The notes under the pieces: model-generated | The model's database searches: none | Told to the model about the DNA's origin: nothing | Seen by the model: the letters and a program-made list of their open reading frames with translations, nothing else | Made by a program: the position numbers and the translations under genes | Shown here: one piece after another, positions 8,039-10,447 of the stretch | How the letters are laid out: each line of letters starts with the position of its first letter | Numbering within the stretch: the stretch's first letter is position 1 | Origin: Funneliformis mosseae | Lineage: Eukaryota > Glomeromycota > Glomeromycetes > Glomerales > Glomeraceae | Direction: 5' to 3' | Assembly: GCA_910592005.1 (NCBI GenBank) | Contig: CAJVPP010003927.1 | Coordinates: forward strand, 1 to 10,447 | Length of the DNA stretch: 10,447 nt

Positions 8039-8950
8039 CTAAAAATTTAACCAGCTTGTATCAAACCTAAATAAGGAAATGAAATATGGGAGAATACTAA
8101 AATCGTATGGTGGTGATGAAGGAAAGCCTGTGTTGGTGAAATGTAATTTTTGATCATTGAATGAGATGTTATTGAGGTTTTCAAAAGATTTGATAACATT
8201 GCAACGATCAAGCCAGATAGATTTTATTTGTAAGAACGCATGATGATAAGTAGAAAACAGGAGACCGTTTGTTAATTGAATATTATTAATAAGGCAGTGT
8301 GTTTTGTTGAATAGGGGAAGGGATACAATTCCTTTGATCAAGTCAATAAGTTAAGAGAGTCAGATTGATCATTTAGGAACTATATGGTTAAATCTAAAAG
8401 ATCTGTGAAATCCTGAGTATCTGAGGTCAATGTAGTAAAATATTGTATAAAAAAACTTTTTGTTGAGGATATAATGTCAATGAGTTAGTATGTAATTTTT
8501 TCACAAGTCCAAACATGATTAAAGGTTTCATAAGTACATGAGCATTTAGGACAATTCCATGATTGGTTATATAGATTTAAGTATTTTAATTTGAGGATTT
8601 CTAATGTAGAGAGTAATTTAAACATAAATTTAATTTTAAATTTACGAGTAGATGAGATTTTGAAGAATGTATAAGAGTTGTTTTCATTATCATTGAAAAT
8701 AAAAGAGGTTCAAATTCAATCAATATCCATTGTATAGTATTTTTGAAGTGTGAAAGTAGTTGTATATTATGAAAATCAATTGATTTGAGAAGGTCTTTCA
8801 AGAACAATCTAGGTGGAATAAAAACAATATTCTTATTAAAATAGAGATTATAATGATGTCCTAGAAATTTGTTATTTAATGTGATTGGAAAACCATCAGC
8901 TTTAACTAATGCATCAACTATATTATTATAATGATCATTTGAGTGCAGTA
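8039..8950 (-). pseudogene. LINE polyprotein C-terminus: RNase H tail plus zinc-knuckle domain, frameshifted
   Basis: The protein reads on the minus strand in segments. First is HSNDHYNNIVDALVKADG (8888-8942), which fits the last RNase H motif (H...N..AD.LAK) with its Asp. Then LNNKFLGHHYNLYFNKN and PPRLFLKDLLKSIDFHN (to about 8760), a frameshift near 8745-8755, YYTMDID and FNDNENNSYTFFKISS, then the Cys/His motif WNCPKCSCTYETFNHVWTC (about 8503-8556, C-x2-C-x8-H-x3-C), as in zf-RVT-type C-termini of LINE proteins. Another frameshift near 8345 leads into a 100-codon piece ending at the stop 8039-8041. Stops at 8710-8712, 8716-8718 and 8380-8382 sit where Trp is expected. The family call rests on motif order and on similarity I remember to LINE proteins of mycorrhizal fungi. 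Not functional. Confidence 0.72.
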
Positions 8951-8965
8951 TTAGTATATGACATC

Positions 8966-9013
8966 ATATGACTTATATGACTTATATGATTTGTCATTTG
9001 TCATTTGTCATTT
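8966..9013. repeat. Two short tandem repeats at the LINE 5' junction
   Basis: ATATGACTT occurs in two exact copies and one near copy (9-bp period, 8966-8992), followed directly by three copies of GTCATTT (7-bp period, 8993-9013). They lie about 15 bases beyond the point where LINE protein similarity ends, so they may have formed at or replaced the truncation junction. Confidence 0.7.
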
Positions 9014-9098
9014 ATAATATTTATGACCTTATGATATTGTTATATAATTTTAACCAATCAAAAAAGAGTATATATAATTTCAATTTTATTTATTTTTT

Positions 9099-9196
9099 AA
9101 ATAGAAATAATAATAAATAATAATAAAATAATAAATAAAAATAAAAAATAAAATAAAATAAATAAATAAATAAATTAAAAAAATTATAAAAAAAAA
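9099..9196 (+). repeat. Long A-rich (AAT/AAAT)n tract
   Basis: About 100 bases of A with regularly spaced T (AATA, AAAT and AAAAT units) ending in nine A's at 9188-9196, immediately before a GC-rich hairpin. It could be a retrotransposon poly(A)-type tail on the plus strand or simple-sequence expansion. Confidence 0.65.
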
Positions 9197-9236
9197 CCCA
9201 AGAAGGGGATCTGAGGGATACTCAGTACCCCCCAGG
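9197..9236. other. GC-rich hairpin island
   Basis: A 40-base GC-rich island in A/T sequence. GGGG (9205-9208) pairs with CCCC (9228-9231), and CTGAG (9211-9215) with CTCAG (9221-9225), across a 2x2 internal loop and a five-base GGATA loop. Read on the minus strand it begins CCTGGGGGGTACTGAG. A G/C-rich start followed by T-rich sequence could be the 5' terminus of a LINE or other retroelement, but I cannot identify it. It has no tRNA-like A or B box. Confidence 0.6.
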
Positions 9237-9325
9237 AAAAATTTTTTATATATTAATTATTAAGTTTAAATTTTATTACTGTAAAAATAGACTTTATTCA
9301 TATTTATTCATTTTTGAAAAAAGTT

Positions 9326-10447
9326 TCAACATATGTAGGGTGGTTCTAAACTATTTGTAAAAAAAAGAGATAATTTCCATTTTGCATTTAAATCATTAGC
9401 TAGATGAACATTTTGATTTCCTATCAAAAAATCATAATCTAAATCTCCATTAAGCAGCAATTCATCATTACTATTTTTAACCTGATTTTCATAATTAGCC
9501 TTTTCAATCCATTGAGAAATAATTGCTTTCCATTGATTTTTATTTTCTTCAGTATTTAGTTCTATTTCATCTTTTTTTCTTTTTTCTTTATCATCATTTT
9601 TTATATTATTATCATCATCACTTACTATTATTAAATCATTTTTATCAACATTTTATTCTTCTTTATTAGAATTATTAGAATCATCAACAATTAGAATTGC
9701 GATATGAAACCTTCTTATTTGCTGATCAATTTGAGTAATTTTTTTAATTTAATGTTGATATAAAATATTATTATAAATTTTATTTATTGCAAGAACCTTT
9801 GTATGCTAAATAATAATAAATAAATAAAAAATTTTAAGTTTTTATAAAAATTATTAATTATTTTTTAATATAATATTAAATTAATATTCACATTTAAACG
9901 ATTTCGTTTAATAGTATGAAAAAAATCTATTGATGACTATAAACATTTTACTGAAGCAGAATTTACACAAATACCATGAATATAAATAGCTACTTTAGCT
10001 AGTTCTAATCCAATTCCTATTGTTGATTCCTAAAAATCTAATACATTTTCTCAAAATTGAAGAAAAGAATCATTATCATAAGAATCATCCTCTCTTTTAT
10101 AATTAATTAATTCTGCTAAAATTGTTTTAGCCAAAATTCCAAAAAAGCAAGATAATAATATTTCAACCATTGACCAATATATATCCAAGTTAAATTATTT
10201 GCTATTGATTGAAATTTTGATAATCGATAAGATAGATGAAGTATAATAGAAAGTAATAAAAGTAGCTATTCCTAATCCTTCTATCTTTTTTCTATTCTAG
10301 ATATCATTTTTTCTGAAAAGACTAGATCATGATATTCAGAAAAAATTTTTGTGATATATGCAAAACAATATACTACTTCATAAAGTCATGCTGTATCTTT
10401 TTGTAATTTGTTTAAAAATCCACATAAAGGATATAATAAATTTTGTA
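9326..10447 (-). pseudogene. hAT transposase C-terminal half (dimerisation region), pseudogene, cut by window edge
   Basis: Minus strand, entering from the right edge: PLCGFLNKLQKDTA, LYEVVYCFAYITKIFSEYHD, SEKMISRIEKR, LTWIYIGQWLKYYY, then after a frameshift near 10145 AKTILAELINYKREDDSYDN, ELAKVAIYIHGICVNSASV and SSIDFFHTIKRNRLN. The last two blocks match the hAT C-terminal dimerisation motif (small residues plus SSA.SER.FS..G...T..RNRL in the family). After a probable intron the frame resumes with HTKVLAINKIYNNILYQH, an acidic linker, and NAKWKLSLFFTNSLEPPY before the stop at 9326-9328. In-frame stops stand for conserved Trp at 10281-10283, 10272-10274, 10051-10053, 10030-10032 and 9937-9939, and for a likely Gln at 10266-10268. 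The BED finger and most of the catalytic core lie outside the window. I recall close relatives in mycorrhizal fungi. Not functional as read. Confidence 0.8.
9806..9891 (-). other. Probable spliceosomal intron in the hAT pseudogene, 86 nt
   Basis: Between codons for KRNRLN and HTKVLA lies 86 nt of A/T sequence starting GTGAATATT and ending TTATTATTTAG on the minus strand. Removing it joins the protein in phase 0 exactly where hAT proteins continue without a break. The length is not a multiple of three and the segment contains stops. GT...AG ends and this size are normal for fungal introns. A random A/T insertion is the alternative. Confidence 0.6.

Larger units (their letters stand above)
7810..8950 (-). 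mobile_element. 5'-truncated LINE (non-LTR retrotransposon) 3' end
   Basis: On the minus strand the parts come in the order expected for the end of a LINE: the tail of an RNase H domain, a linker, a C-terminal Cys/His zinc-knuckle motif, a stop, about 200 nt of 3' UTR, AATAAA, then an A8 run and (AAAT)n tail. The left limit is the A-rich tail (plus 7810-7834). The right limit is a junction near 8950, where protein similarity stops and short tandem repeats start. Reverse transcriptase and endonuclease domains are absent. Target-site duplications cannot be judged in such AT-rich flanks. Confidence 0.75.

Noticed and set aside
8601..8807. Separate 68-codon gene
   Set aside because: Its first half is the LINE protein in the correct frame, and its second half is the same region in the wrong frame after a frameshift near 8750, while the true frame carries the zinc-knuckle motif.
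9197..9236. tRNA, terminator or other structural RNA gene
   Set aside because: A single 40-base hairpin without cloverleaf arms or A/B boxes. A bacterial-type terminator makes no sense in this eukaryotic context.
7790..9260. Target-site duplication of the LINE
   Set aside because: Shared words such as TAATATAT occur on both sides, but in sequence this AT-rich they are expected by chance.
3188..10447. Alternative genetic code or mitochondrial origin (TGA read as Trp)
   Set aside because: TAG and TAA replace the same conserved Trp residues, TAG also stands at a likely Gln, and each relic has frameshifts. Decay explains all of it; a single reassignment does not.

Overview
This window looks like a gene-poor, extremely AT-rich stretch of a fungal nuclear genome. 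The decayed transposon proteins in it resemble families I recall as abundant in arbuscular mycorrhizal fungi (Glomeromycotina such as Rhizophagus or Gigaspora). That assignment is from memory and protein resemblance only; no search was run. I see no intact host gene, no rRNA or tRNA, no CRISPR and no bacterial operon. The window reads as a transposon graveyard.

Layout, left to right. 1-479 is AT-rich filler. 480-1345 is a composite repeat: two GACCTGATC-rich palindromic modules flank a degenerate ~22-bp minisatellite. 1346-1850 is AT-rich. 1850-2575 holds two slightly GC-richer relics, a possible LTR and a palindromic island. 3188-4890 (minus) is a wrecked DDE transposase-like gene, readable almost end to end by switching frames and ignoring stops. 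4911-5060 is a 24-bp acidic/serine-leucine repeat upstream of that pseudogene. 5790-6552 is the best-defined element: a 747-bp hAT-type MITE with 17-bp terminal inverted repeats, an exact 8-bp target duplication and a core of about fourteen 30-bp units, each with its own small hairpin. 6553-7809 is AT-rich. 7810-8950 (minus) is the 3' end of a LINE: RNase H tail, zinc-knuckle motif, AATAAA and an A-rich tail. 8966-9240 has short tandem repeats, a long A-rich tract and a striking GC-rich hairpin. 9326-10447 (minus, running off the right edge) is the C-terminal half of a hAT transposase pseudogene with a probable 86-nt spliceosomal intron.

The genes do not work together as a pathway. What unites them is how they died. 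In three unrelated transposon proteins, conserved tryptophan codons have repeatedly become TAG, TGA or TAA, and many remaining stops sit at likely Gln or Arg codons. All of these fit G:C to A:T transitions, as expected from cytosine-methylation decay or a RIP-like process. The second theme is that two separate minisatellites (22 bp and 30 bp) carry a hairpin-forming inverted repeat in each unit and sit between palindromic subterminal modules, which suggests a shared architecture for non-autonomous elements in this genome.
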